From assembly GCA_003024175.1 (NCBI GenBank), contig MDYQ01000029.1:1-64000 (forward strand): a stretch of 64,000 bases of DNA, given 5' to 3'. The notes under the pieces are model-generated. The model was not told the DNA's origin and searched no databases. It saw only the letters and a program-made list of their open reading frames with translations. Every line of letters begins with the position of its first letter. The first letter of the stretch is position 1. Of the stretch, positions 1-10,528 are shown in pieces. The position numbers were made by a program, and so were the translations under genes. Source of the stretch: Planoprotostelium fungivorum (taxonomy: Eukaryota; Evosea; Variosea; Cavosteliida; Cavosteliaceae).

Positions 1-1027
1 GATGGTGAAGAGTGGACATGTATATAGGATGGTGAGAGGTGAAAATGGTACCTGATAGCCGGCGGGGGTGAGATAAGAGTTGCAGCCTCCTCCGCACTCC
101 CAGAAGTCTTCCAATACGGACAAAATCTTGGACACACTGGCTGAGTACTGCTGAGGGTGTAACATGCGGACGGAACATCCTTTGGCGAAAAAATTCCAGA
201 TCTGTTCACTCGTTCATCCAAAGAGGGATTGTACGATGAGGATGATGATCTTTCCGCGATGATGGTAATCATGTCCACGATGAATGAGATCTGTGAATTG
301 TTCTCACGTCTTTAGCAGTTGCTCTTCCTTTGGGGTTGAGAGTTCTTCTCTGACCGTTCTCATACAGAGTGACATCCACGTGCTTTCCGTACTCTATGTG
401 AGTCGATTTGAACAGTTGGTCCATCTCATCTTTGCTAAACCATCCGTCATAGTAATTCCTGATCTGCATCAGATCCGTGAAGAGCGATGGAGGAGATCAA
501 CACTCACGGTTTGTTTCTCTTGATGAGAAGAGGTTTCTTCTCCCAATATTTCTCGTAAAATTCTTCCACAGAGAGGGGAGCGATGAGCCAGGCGAATACT
601 TGATTCGATCTGGCGTTGGAATCGAAAAGATCTTCATCTTCGATGATCTCCTTTCCGTTCCTGTAATTGAGCCACTTCGAGAAATCTGTCTTGATGATGC
701 CAAAGTTCTCCTTCTCTTGGTGATCGACCTAGTTCACGTGGGTCATCTTTCATTACATCATCAGTATGCTCACATCGATCGAGTTGGGCACGATGAACAT
801 TCTCTTGGAGAGCTCATCAATGCTTGTCTTCTTCTTCTTCTCTTGTTTCTATTCCACATCAATCAATTCATTCATCCTCAGAACATCACCTGAATGGGCT
901 GAGGTGCTTTAGCTGATACACTGACGGGCACCTTCTGGCTCTTCTTCTTCTTTTTTTTCTTGTGATTCGCGTTTCCTCCCGCATGACTCTCAACAGGATC
1001 TGCCTTCCTCTTATTCCCGTTCTCCAT
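1..1027 (-). CDS. NO66/RIOX1-type JmjC ribosomal oxygenase, N-terminal part (runs off left edge)
   Basis: Family role: nucleolar 2-oxoglutarate/Fe(II) histidyl-hydroxylase, in some species also assigned histone demethylation. The reading starts at Met 1027 with a Lys-rich, nucleolar-signal-like stretch (residues about 5-40, GNKRKADP then a run of Lys). Exons then give the motif EEFYEKYWEKKPLL, the stretch NYYDGWFSKDEMDQLF, then VDVTLYENGQRRTLNPKGRA, and near the left edge GCSVRMLHPQQYS followed by GGCNSYLTPAGYQ. These match the start of the NO66 JmjC domain in order and spacing. The HxD iron ligands would follow the last motif and lie outside the window, so catalysis cannot be judged. At least four short introns are seen. 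An in-frame upstream Met at 1108 is possible, but Met 1027 begins the natural Lys-rich head. The MerT-MerP gene starts about 110 bases away on the other strand, so the two share a promoter region. Confidence 0.88.
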
Positions 1028-1135
1028 GTCAACTTGTGATGTGGGTTGTCCTTCAGAAGATGTGAAAAGGATGGGAAAGTGATGTGATGTCACACTACAA
1101 CACATCACACGAGCTGACGCTGAGCGATTCTGGAG

Positions 1136-1750
1136 ATGGCGTCATCGAGCCAACATGGACTGTTAACATACGCAGCAGCGATATCCGGTGGTTTACTCTC
1201 TTCTTCTTGCTGTGTGGTACAGCTGGTTCTCAATTATTTTTCCATCGGTTGCGCTGGCTTCTCTGTTCTCGATCCCTTCAGAAACACTTTCTTATCGATC
1301 ACATATGGGACTCTCTTCTACAAAGTGTGGAGAGATCAAACATTGGGAAGAGGCCTGCTGACGCGGGAGAATGCGATCACATCGCTGATCGTTCTCGCTC
1401 TATCCGTATCACCGACCGTCGTAAGGTGAAGTCAGCACTCATCTCTTTATGACTCTTCTCAGGTCCATCAATCACGGCAGATTATCGTCTGAAGGAGACC
1501 TCATCGTGAAGCGAGTCGAGATCACTGGCATGAACTGCGAAAGTTGTGCTAATTCAGTTCGAAACGGCATGATGAAGCTGCCGGGAGTTGAACAAGTCCG
1601 AGTAGAATTAAAAGACAAGTCTGTCACCATTTGGTCCAAGAGAGAGGTAAGCCTCTGACGAAAAGTGAATCGCTGACAGAGAATAAGATATCGATGGAAC
1701 ATATTGAGACGGAGCTGAAGAGCAGAAACTTCGGAGTAAAACGAGAGTGA
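1136..1750 (+). CDS. MerT-MerP fusion-like heavy-metal transport protein
   Basis: Exons 1136-1425, 1463-1646 and 1682-1750 join in frame to about 181 residues. Residues 1-95 resemble bacterial MerT: a first membrane segment with a vicinal Cys pair (LLSSSCCVVQL), then a second hydrophobic segment, the phrase FSVLDPFRNTFL (compare MerT 'LEPYRP') and a charged turn KVWRDQ, then a third hydrophobic stretch. After a short linker comes a heavy-metal-associated (MerP/Atx1) domain with VEITGMNCESCANSV, the metal-binding GMxCxxC motif, and a C-terminal helix ending GVKRE. In bacteria MerP passes Hg(II) to MerT for uptake. Here a carrier and its chaperone would sit on one chain in a membrane. The actual metal is unknown, and transfer from bacteria is possible although the gene now has introns. 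The pairing is clear; the function is inferred. Confidence 0.75.
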
Positions 1751-1991
1751 CAGAGAGGATAAATATTGTACATGATCTTGTAACGTTCATGATCTGACCA
1801 TCATGTCGCATTGAAGCGACCGAGAATATATCTAATTCACAGATGCGAATGTCAATGCGCTGGTAGTAGTTAATTGGCGTTCTCCCCAATATCAAAAGTT
1901 GATGGACCCCTCTGTAATCATGAAAAGTTCGTTTCCATCCTCAAGGGCCGAGAATGAAGTAGGATTTATGAGGAGCTTAAGTCGAGAGCGT

Positions 1992-3160
1992 TCAACGAGT
2001 TGCATCCTCTTCACAAAGATTCTCCACGTTATCGTAGTGGACCTTCTCGGTCCTATCCGTAGGTTGGTCGTCACTCTCATTGACGCCCAACATACTACAG
2101 ATCTGTAGTATAAAATCGGGTCTGCCCTGAGGTTGTGTAGCCCAACACACTGACATCGTCAATCGTGTGGTATCGATACCTTACTACTCACAAATCATCA
2201 GCCGAGCTAGTTTAAACTCCTTTTGAGGTGGTATCTGCAATCTCAGTCCTTTCGTCGTCACTCCAATGGCCACTTCAATGCCGCTCAGCTGGGGATAAGG
2301 CTCTTGACCAGTCAATATTTCCCTGTATCGTCTTATTTCTCTTGTTCTATATCTTTGAATTCACCAGCACATGACGCCATAACTGAAGATATCCGATTTT
2401 TTGGAATACTCTTTGTGTAGGATGGCTGAATCAAGTTGGTGAATCAAACGAAGACGATGTGAGAGACGTACCCTCAGGAGCCATTTGAGTGGACCCACGT
2501 TCGATTGCGTCTTGCCTGCCGTCTCATCGTCACCGCGGGTTCGACTCATTCCAAAGTCTGCCACTTTGATTTCACGATGTCCTGTCAGCAGGATGTTTCT
2601 CACAGCCAGATCTCTGTGTATCTGATCTTTGTCACGTTCATCATATACTCTCACTCACGCGTGCAAGTGAAGCATGCCGAAAGCTGCAACGGTTCAGTAC
2701 GATTCATTGCGTGTAAATTGCACCTATCCTTCGATGAAATGGATACGCTGGGAGAGAGGAGGGTCGTTCTGGGCGATGTAACTGTCCACAGCGCCACCCG
2801 CACAGAATTCTGTCATATGGTCACGAGATGCTTCGATGTGAGATTGCCTCACCTGTGATGAGGCTGAGTGGCTGTGGAGGGAAGGTCAGGCCTACAAAAG
2901 AGACGACATGAGGATAAGCTCTCAGGTTCTGAGGTGGTTGATTGAATAGGACATGATGCCTCTTGATCGGAAGGAAGAAAAAAGAAGCACATTTGACTTG
3001 TAGTAGAGAGACAGAACGGTACCTCCACGATGGATAAGAGAGGAGATAACAGACGAAAGGAAAAGTGCTCATCTTATAGACGATGAAGATGAAGATGAGA
3101 TGATCACGATCAGGACGCATCGAGATGAAGTCACCTCCAGACCTGCAGAGCGGTCCGTCC
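1992..3160 (-). CDS. Tyrosine-kinase-like protein kinase (frame break before the APE motif)
   Basis: Minus-strand exons give a kinase domain in order: YPHVVSFVGLTFPPQPLSLIT (N-lobe strands 4-5), EFCAGGAVDSYI hinge, HRDLAVRNILL catalytic loop of tyrosine-kinase type, VADFGMSR with the DFG, then APE, KKSDIFSYGVMCWEILTG, and LCWATQPQGRPDF, the classic CW...RP..F close of TK/TKL kinases. A short tail with HYDNVENL ends at the TGA at 1992-1994. The reading changes frame at about 2484-2490, where a doubled ATGG that would encode W-M before APE appears once, a loss of four bases. Downstream exons are consistent in the new frame. The glycine-rich loop and VAVK lysine were not found, so the 5' boundary is open. 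Either this is a decaying gene or the assembly has errors. A receptor form is possible, but no clear membrane segment was seen. Confidence 0.7.
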
Positions 3161-3864
3161 AAACATTCTCATTCACGTGAGAAGATCGATCGGTACCCGT
3201 GATGTCCACCTCGCCTCGTCTCTTCTGACCAGTACTTCTTTGCGCTGCAGGGGTTGTGTCCAGTATCTCCTCGAAGGCTCGCTTCTTCTCCCTCAGCGTG
3301 TTTCTCTTCTCTTTCGTCTTCGTTGTCTCCGTTATCTCCCCGTCGCTTACGTCTTGTATCTGCGGATATTAATGAATATCGTGGATGATCAATCGTCACT
3401 CTGTGCTTCTGATGAGACGGAACGCCGTCTCATCGCACGTGCGATGACTATCACTGCCATCTGGTGGTCATTGTTGGCTTGGATAGAAGGATATCAGATA
3501 GAGGCAATTCTAGATCTTGACTTCTCGTTAGTCAGGGCGGGGATACTGCTGGCTTCTTTCATCGCGGTCTGTCTTACGGCAGGCAGTCGAGGTGTGTTAG
3601 AAGATGACGGACATCGTCATCTTCCATATCCCTTCTCTCCCTGACGGGTCAATCATCAGCTCCAAGGTTTGCTGCTTGATGTAATCATCCTGTGCTGACA
3701 TTAATAAGAACGTGTTGGTCGTCGTCGCGATCGCACGAACCGATGACAAATAGGAGAGTTGGCTATAACCATTCTGCTTGAACAAAGATATTCTCTCCTC
3801 TATACCACGCAAATACTCCGATTAGCCAGATTTTATTTATGTGGGCACCAAGACGACACTGCCA
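3161..3864. other. Unresolved stretch between the kinase and the CG-1-like gene
   Basis: Roughly 700 bases. The minus strand shows Arg/Glu-rich open frames (for example 3169-3399) that may be 5' exons of the kinase, but splice frames could not be joined with confidence. The plus strand has an open frame with hydrophobic segments at about 3370-3640 whose reality is doubtful. A pair of overlapping perfect palindromes lies at 3411-3446. No known domain was recognised. Confidence 0.3.
3411..3446. repeat. Two overlapping perfect inverted repeats
   Basis: GATGAGACGG and CCGTCTCATC form a perfect 10-base inverted repeat with a 4-base spacer (3411-3434). It overlaps a perfect 16-base palindrome, CATCGCACGTGCGATG, at 3431-3446, which is centred on a CACGTG E-box/G-box core. 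The four CATC bases are shared, so only one of the two hairpins can form at a time. It lies in the unresolved interval upstream of the plus-strand CG-1-like gene and may be a regulatory site. Confidence 0.6.
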
Positions 3865-5703
3865 ATGAGCGCACATGAGGTCAGAAAGAGGGAGATGGCC
3901 TTCCAGCTCTTCATGGGGACAGAGAAGGCAACGATCCTTTTCTCCGGAGGCACTCATCCAGCAATAGTCCTCAGTAACGAAGAGGCAGGGAGAATACTGT
4001 CTGAGATCTTATTACAGAGTGCTGGGAGGTGAAGATGTGATGCCGATGGAAATCGTTGATCCGATATGCGTAGTGAAGTGAGCAGAAGACTTTGGCATCT
4101 CGTCAATATTGTCTGTAGCAGAGGGAAGTCTCGAACAGAAGTGTTGCGGATCCACGAGAAAGATCTTAACATCAAGTGCAACACATAATCGCATTATCTT
4201 CTGACAGGAGCAGGTTAAAGAGGACTAGCTTGGGAGGACAGCCTTATGTCATTTTGACTGCCAAAGAGTTACAAAACAACGACACACCTGCAGCGAGCTT
4301 CCTTAGACATGGTAGATCTTCTACTTCGGATTTAGCATTAGAAACATTCTTCACTCACATTCGTAGGACCAGCAGATGAAATCAGCTTATTGTCGAATGC
4401 AATCGAAGATGATCTCATCAATCGAACTTTGGGCCTCAGATTCCTCATTTTCATCGTCAGCAACGTAACTTCCTCGTCTTCTCACCCATTTGACCCTCAT
4501 AGTTCGAACCTGAATCAAAAACGTTCACTTTCTACGCCGCAAACCCAGCCATGGCCGTCAGCTTTGGGAATGTGGATCATCCATCGATGTTGAGAGGGAA
4601 GAGGAGTGGTGAGATGATGAAACGTGCGCATCTATCCTCAGTCGATACGCAGACGAGTTGTGTATCCCCGCAGAGAATGTCGTAGATGAGGAGGAAATCT
4701 ATCAAACACATTTGAACGTCACCACCGGCAGGTCCAGTTACGGTCGACAAGGTCCCATGTCCAACTACTACTTTCATTCTGAATACAAAATGGTGAACGT
4801 CACTGTCTCAATCTGAATCACCTTCCACAGAACTGACCTCATCAGCTCTCGCCTCTACTCAAGATCGGTTTCAGTTTCGTCAGCTGCCCTCCGAACCAAG
4901 CTGTTGGGCCGTCTCCTCCTGCTGAGGTTCCACCTGTCCCCACACGGTGGCCTAAAAGCAAATGGGATAGTTTCATCGAAGAGACACTACGTTATGTATC
5001 GCGAAATCCAGAGCACCTCTCCCTCACCCGATTGAAGTTACCACCACAATTCCTCCAAGATCCTCAGAACGTGTACGGCTACGTCTACGGTGGAAAGGAG
5101 AGTTTCTTACCCTCGGGGAATAAGGATGGGTACATTTGGAAGTCCAGCAGGGTCACGTATCATCCAGGTCCTGTCCTCTGATCATTCAATCCATCATCAC
5201 TGACATTCATTGTCCCCCCTTCAGCTCTATCTCTCCCACACGACTGAAGATATTACAGGCAGTCTGAAGCGAAAGTATTTCTACGCTCAAACGGCCGACG
5301 GTCAGAAGCTGAGGAGGAGAGTGATGTGGTTAGATAACAACGAGAAGATATGTATGGTCGAATATGGTCACCTCGTTCACTCGGGTGATATCGATTCCAC
5401 AAAGTTGATGGGACCTGGCTGCATGGACTGGCCTTCTCTTGTCCGCTCCGTGACATTGCAAGAGAGTCACACCTTTCTATCTTCTACGGAAGAACTGGTG
5501 AGAGACCGCATCAAGGAAAACTGAACGAGAGACAGCATAAGAGCATCGACATGGCCGCAGAGAGGACAGACCCACTGGGTCTGTCACCGGATAACATCGT
5601 CTCGTACGTCAATGGCATCCTTCATCACTGGGCGTCACAGCACCACAAGAGCAGAGAAGATGAGGAGGGATTTCCGTGCTTGACATCGGATTACACTACG
5701 TGA
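3865..5703 (+). CDS. Protein with a CG-1-like (CAMTA-type) DNA-binding domain
   Basis: The start is taken at the first ATG (3865) of a good frame beginning MSAHEVRKREMAFQLF. Exons joined by short introns continue through VLRIHEKDLNIK, GGQPYVILTAKELQNND, and TFTFYAANPAMAVSFGN to SNYYFHSEYKM. A Pro-rich linker, EVPPVPTRWPKSKWDSF, follows. The last third carries PSGNKDGYIWKSS, RKYFYAQTADGQKL and RRRVMWLDNNEKICMVEY, which resemble in order the CG-1 DNA-binding fold of calmodulin-binding transcription activators (DGY-WK, Arg-Arg-x-x-Trp, closing hydrophobic-E/H-Y). The final exon gives AAERTDPLGLSPDN and stops at 5703. The order differs from plant and animal CAMTAs, where CG-1 is N-terminal, and no ankyrin or IQ motif was seen. 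A nuclear role is an inference. The likeness is moderate and could be fortuitous. Confidence 0.5.
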
Positions 5704-5827
5704 CGAAATGTATAAAATTTTGATTCAAAGCTGTTTTGAAGAGACGTCGAGTGAAGATGGGACTCGAGTGAAGGAGAATCGGACAGTGATTATTTATTCA
5801 TAACAGAGATCATCGAGCACGAGTGCT

Positions 5828-7166
5828 TCACTTCTTCTTTTTGATGATGTTCTTCAACATGTTGGCGAAGGCCTTGTTGAGGTTATCGCTGGACAACTTC
5901 TCTCCCTATTGACGTGAGATGGAGAGACAGAGATCATCCCTCGCCTTCAACCAGGGATGCTTCAACGCATCACGGGCGCTCATCCTCTTCTTGGGATCGT
6001 ACACGAGCAGTTCGGACACAAACGATTTTCCCGCCACGCTGACCTGGAGGTGTCAGCGAGGCCACGAGAGTGTCTCACCTCCGGACAGTCCTCCCAATCG
6101 TAAGCCACGTTCTGGATCTTGTCGAAGAGCACAGCAGGGTTCCTGTCGGGATCGAAGAAGGGAAAGTAACCCGTCAGTCTGTGAGGTATTAGATCAGATG
6201 GTTCGTGGGAGAAGGGGGACACGTGTGGGAGAAGAGGGACACGTGTGGGAGAAGAGGGACACGTGTGGGAGAAGAGGGACACGTGTAGGAGAAGAGGGAT
6301 AGGTGGGAAGAGGATGAACAGAGAGACTCACAAGATGTAAGTAATGACACCGATGGACCACATGTCTACGCTCTGATCGTACGGACTTCCCAACAAGACC
6401 TCGGGTGCTGACGAAGAGTGAGACGAGAAGGAGAGATCTGAGACAACTCACCGCAGTATTCCAGAGAGCCACACTGAGTGGACATCTGTTGGAAGTCTCC
6501 ATCGCTGAAGATCCTAGACAGACCGAAATCAGAAACATAGATGTTCACTTTGCTGCTGTCGTTGGCACACAGAAGATTCTCTGGCTGTTAAAATTGTGAG
6601 TCGAAGCTGATCGGACAAAGGGAATCACCTTGAGATCTCTGTGAACAACACCCTGAGAGTGAAGATAGGCCACAGCACCGACGATCTGAGAGACAATGGC
6701 GGAGGCATCCTGCTCTGTGAAATGTCCACGTTCGACAACCTAACGGATTTAAGCGAATATCGACACCATGAATCTCCTCTCTTACCTTCTCGAATAGCTC
6801 CCCTCCGGTGACAATGTCTAGAACGATAGAGATGGTACGTTCCTCCTCGTAAACTTCGTTCATCTTTAGCACGTGAGGGTGGTCCAGCTGCTTCGCATTA
6901 GTCCTGATGATTTCATTTTACTACCTTCTGCATAATGGTAATCTCTCTTTCTAAGACTTCGGTGCGAACAGACTTCTTCTGGATGATTTTGATGGCATAG
7001 TACTTCTTGTTGGCCTTGCTCCTGCCCTTGCGGACGACGGAGAAGGAACCTCTTAAACATGTAAGAATCTATCAACGAGAGGAGAATCTCACCTGCCCAA
7101 GATCTCACCGAGCTCATAAAAGTCCTCGATCTTCTTTCCCTTGTGGTATGGATGCGAGTCAGTCAT
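5828..7166 (-). CDS. CaMK-family serine/threonine protein kinase
   Basis: A complete compact kinase of about 300 residues split by about seven short introns. Start Met 7166 gives [20 protein letters not shown]. Then come the Gly-rich loop [11 protein letters not shown], the ATP-binding lysine in [21 protein letters not shown], the gatekeeper region [14 protein letters not shown], the catalytic loop VVHRDLKPENLL (split by an intron after the Lys), [28 protein letters not shown], the F-helix [20 protein letters not shown], and the C-lobe close [17 protein letters not shown]. All catalytic residues are present, so it should be active. The order GTLEYxAPEVL/LLxGYxPF is of the CaMK group (CaMKI/DCLK-like). 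The protein ends in a Lys run just after the domain, so no long autoinhibitory or calmodulin-binding tail exists. It is transcribed away from the gene-poor stretch on its right. One intron holds a 20-base tandem repeat. Confidence 0.92.
6205..6304. repeat. 20-base tandem repeat, five copies, in an intron
   Basis: Unit GTGGGAGAAGAGGGACACGT, head to tail from 6205 to 6304. The three middle copies are identical and the outer ones differ by one to a few bases. It lies inside the CaMK-like kinase intron before the exon encoding LLTGYFPF, and makes that intron about 145 bases, unusually long for this genome. Recent slippage expansion is likely; it should be polymorphic. Confidence 0.9.
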
Positions 7167-8640
7167 CTTTGAAATGAATCTTTTCGTTCGGAATTTGGTG
7201 GTCCACACCTTATCAACCTTTCATCGGAAAAGGTGACACCGCAAACAACAACTCCTGGGATCACACTGGCAAGGCAGCCATCCACCAGCTCTATATATGA
7301 GCTGCTATCCTTGTGGATCAGATTCCGTTGTGGTACACGAAGTTTCAAACATACTCGCCGTCGCAGCTTTCTCGCCGTATAGCTGGAGTTTTCTTGGTCA
7401 TTTCTTGCCCCTTCTGCAACAATCCAAACGGATAGACGTGATGTGCATTAGATGAGCATGAAAAAACTAGCTCTGAAGGAAGTTTGAAAACACTCTGAAG
7501 TGGCAATACAAAGACCGTCAGATTGGTTGCTCAAGAGATCCTCAGGAGGTGAGATCGATAATATGTGATAATCAGCCACTGTGTCTCATATAATTCCATC
7601 CAGGCTGCAAAGTTTTAAACCACAAAGCAAACCGCTCGATATTCCCCGCCACAATTGGATTACGATATGAATGGTATCAAAGTTCTCTTCGTGTCTTCGT
7701 CCAAAAGGTCTTGAGTCCAAGAATGAAACGTTCTCCTCTTGTACGTTGGTTATACATTCGTCAATGATGTGATGACATTGGGCATTGTGGAAAGAGACAA
7801 CTCAGGTGAACGTTACGGAGGGATTACTTGATAGCCACATCAGAAGTCAAGCAATGTTCAGCCGCTCTACCACCTTGTCATCCGACGGTATTCTCGTCAC
7901 ATCGATCCAGTGTCATGCATGTAAAATCGTCAATTCGCGGTACCTTCTACCAGAGACACCGTCGTCTTGGTTAAACTCTTGTAACCGACAGAAGACTCGT
8001 TGTCGTTCTTGGATGACTTGTTCTTCCATCGGAATGTGTTCGCCTGCAACATGGTGTCTATCTTTGAGCAGATGTAAAACTTAATCGTCTCGGCATGAAG
8101 ACACTGCAGTCAACAGATCAAATTCACAAGCTAAAACGGTTAGTTGAGAAGTGTTAACTCGATTTTGGCCAACATCCCGTTTTTAAAAAAAGTACGAAAA
8201 CAAACGTAGAGGTCTCGACCTCAAGAGAAACAGCGAATATTCTCTATAGCCCACCAATCACTTGAGTGGTATAACGTAGAGGTCATTGGTCCCCCTGGAT
8301 CATATGTGCTATTCAACGACCAGATCTTCTCAAGAGTCACCACAGATCGGTCAGATTATTCACCAACGGTTCATCATTGTCGGCGATGACTAAAACCGTC
8401 GTCGATTTAATCGTGATTGGGATTGATGGCAACTGCACTCTTCCTAAGGCAGCCAAAGTGCTCTTTGTAGAGGTGGTTGTCAGTATTCTATTCACAGTTT
8501 GACTTAAACGCAGATCTCCATGGGTGTGGGTACTGTTCCTTACTACACCAGCTACTGCAGCGACATGCATAATCCAGCTTGGAATGACGATGCCACCTTG
8601 TGAGAGAAACCATGAATTCTGGAATCTGACACGCACAGCA
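7167..8640. other. About 1.5 kb without a recognisable gene
   Basis: No frame here shows a domain or a convincing chain of exons. Just left of 7300 is a TATA-like CTATATATGAG (near 7292), which could serve the kinase on the minus strand or be chance. Several open frames (for example 8337-8636 minus, 7785-8084 plus) have no visible family and no supporting splice pattern. It may hold a promoter, untranslated exons, or the first exons of the following C2/papain-like gene. Confidence 0.4.
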
Positions 8641-8657
8641 CATTAGAGGAGCCAACA

Positions 8658-9686
8658 ATGTTTGATGTAACACTCATCAGCGGTTCACAGGCGGATCCTC
8701 TGCGCAGAGGATCTGGTAGAAGAGAGATCATTGGTCACAGTGAGATTCAGATCGATCTCAAAGAGGAGGAGGAGCCAAAACACGTATCACTGCAATTGAC
8801 TGGAAAGTACGGTTCTTGTACACTGAATGTGCTCATGCAGAAGACAAGTAATGGGATAGTGAGTGTTCTGTCCTGCAATATTCGATTGAGGGGAGATAGG
8901 GAATGTTGAGTTATTTAGGAGAGCCCGTGAAACACTTCCATATCCGTCTGGATGCAGGAGGTGAGGAAGAGAGGAGAAGATGTGCTGACGGCATCAGATG
9001 TGGTGTTGCTGTCCACCAACTATATTCAATCTCCTGGTATTCGTCTTCTCACTTGGTCCCACTGGGATCACTGTGGCATCATTGTCAAAGACGAAGATGC
9101 GAAGCTGAATCTTGCAGAGGCCATTCCTGACGGTGATTCATGCTGATATCATCAATCATCACACGAATCCCATCCATTATCGTCCATATCAAAGATGAGA
9201 TATTCTGTCCATTGCCCTGATGTTCAAAGGTGTGAATTTATTTCGACTTCATCGCAGACTTCAATATTACTATGAGATTGCTGAATCCACCATTGCTTTC
9301 CGACGTTTGTGTGTATCAAATCGAACAGAGAAGAATATGACGAATCTCCTATCATTCTGCAGGGCAGTTGAAGGTGGTAGGATCCAAAGTCGACACTGAA
9401 ACCCACAGGAAGACCTTACAAAGTCAGTGGGGAGTTGCTCAGAGCTCTGTTCAATGGTAACTTGTGTGACAATCACGACTCGTTCTTCTGCAGTGAGCTA
9501 GTTGCTGCTGCGTATAAGAGTATGGGTGTAATGAGGGACGATGTCTGCAGTGGTAATTTCCTACCTAAGGATTTTGCCAAAGACGACAATCCAAAGAACG
9601 GATTTGTGGAAGGCAAACTGGGTGAGATCTTTTTCCTGCAATTCCTCACGATCATTAGGTGTCATGAAAGTAGTATTTAGAAGATG
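8658..9686 (+). CDS. Permuted papain-like / NlpC-P60 superfamily protein (YiiX-like), possibly with a C2-like N-terminus
   Basis: The first exon, from Met 8658, encodes REIIGHSEIQIDLKEEEEP and GKYGSCTLNVLM, which look like the closing strands of a C2 domain. The C2 start, if present, lies further upstream and was not found. Next exons give ASDVVLLSTNYIQSPGIRLL then WSHWDHCGIIV, where the His of 'HxG' is the expected catalytic His of permuted papain-fold amidases. GVNLFRLHRRLQYY follows, a usual strand-helix of the family, then HDSFFCSELVAAAYKSMGV, holding the nucleophile Cys and the ELV motif. Family members are cysteine hydrolases or acyltransferases acting on lipids or peptides. The substrate here is unknown. 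A C2 partner would point to membranes. The last short exon ends near 9686, just before an AATAAA signal at about 9726. Confidence 0.65.
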
Positions 9687-9689
9687 AGC

Positions 9690-10270
9690 AGTGTTTGAGT
9701 TTCACAACGTGTACTTCTCCAACAAAATAAAGATTGTACCCTTATTGGTTGCTGCAAATGTTACATAATGTGAGGACCTTTCTGGAATTTAACAATAATG
9801 TCAGTGTGGAACTGGAGACCCACCCGCAGAACAATGTCAGATTCCACATCTTGTCCCTCTTTGCAATAGATTTTTCTACCACTAACGCCAAACTGGTGAG
9901 AAAATAAAATAACCGTTTTACTTTTGCGAGAATCCGACACACTGTTTGATGTACATCTCACTGTCTGACTTGACCACTGCAGCTGGTTTCAAGATGCCCG
10001 CAGAGAAGCTGGTTAGGTGGTTCGTCTACAACAGTTGTAACGTTGACATCACCCCATCTGTTATATATCTTCGTTGTAGAATTGACAGTGATAGCTTGTC
10101 ACGTTTCATTTGTTATGTCTATGTCAACTGATGAGTCGACTCACTTTCTTCAGAGGAGTACGGTGATTGTGAGTTGGATGGGATGTTTCAGGTCGTTCAC
10201 CCAAGATTTCACTACCGTTGTGGTGCATGACAGACAGTCCAATGACATCAGAAACCCTACAACGTAGAGT
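9690..10270. other. Short interval with a weak minus-strand coding signal
   Basis: An AATAAA at about 9726 serves the plus-strand gene to the left. On the minus strand 9764-9900 reads well (FGVSGRKIYCKEGQDVESD, then LRVGLQFHTDIIVKF) after a possible short intron, and a further piece lies near 10000. Frames could not be joined and no family was recognised. It may be a small gene or a worn one. Confidence 0.3.
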
Positions 10271-10352
10271 TTCCCCTACTCAGTCAGTCATCAGTTTTCT
10301 GCAATTTGGAATTTTTTATTCATTCCCCGTCAAGAAATATGACGTTAGGCCG

Positions 10353-10528
10353 TCTGTTTGGATGTAATGCTTGTGGTAGGAAAACCGTTGCTCTTCAGTG
10401 GAGAGAGTCATTACTGAATGATCAATAAACAAGATACACACATTCTGCATTTATCTGCAACCCCAATAAAGTGTGGTGTCCATACAATGAAGAATAAGGA
10501 CATCTGTTCGGATGTAATGCTTGTGGTG
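10353..10528. repeat. Direct repeat of about 24 bases flanking a 120-base interval
   Basis: The phrase GGATGTAATGCTTGTGGT occurs at about 10361-10378 and again at about 10510-10527, with similar flanks (CTGTTTGGATG versus CTGTTCGGATG). It lies at and within the left end of the gypsy fossil and probably reflects local duplication. Confidence 0.6.

Noticed and set aside
6165-6540. Minus frame rich in [14 protein letters not shown]-type repeats
   Set aside because: It is translation of the intronic 20-base tandem repeat, not a repeat protein.
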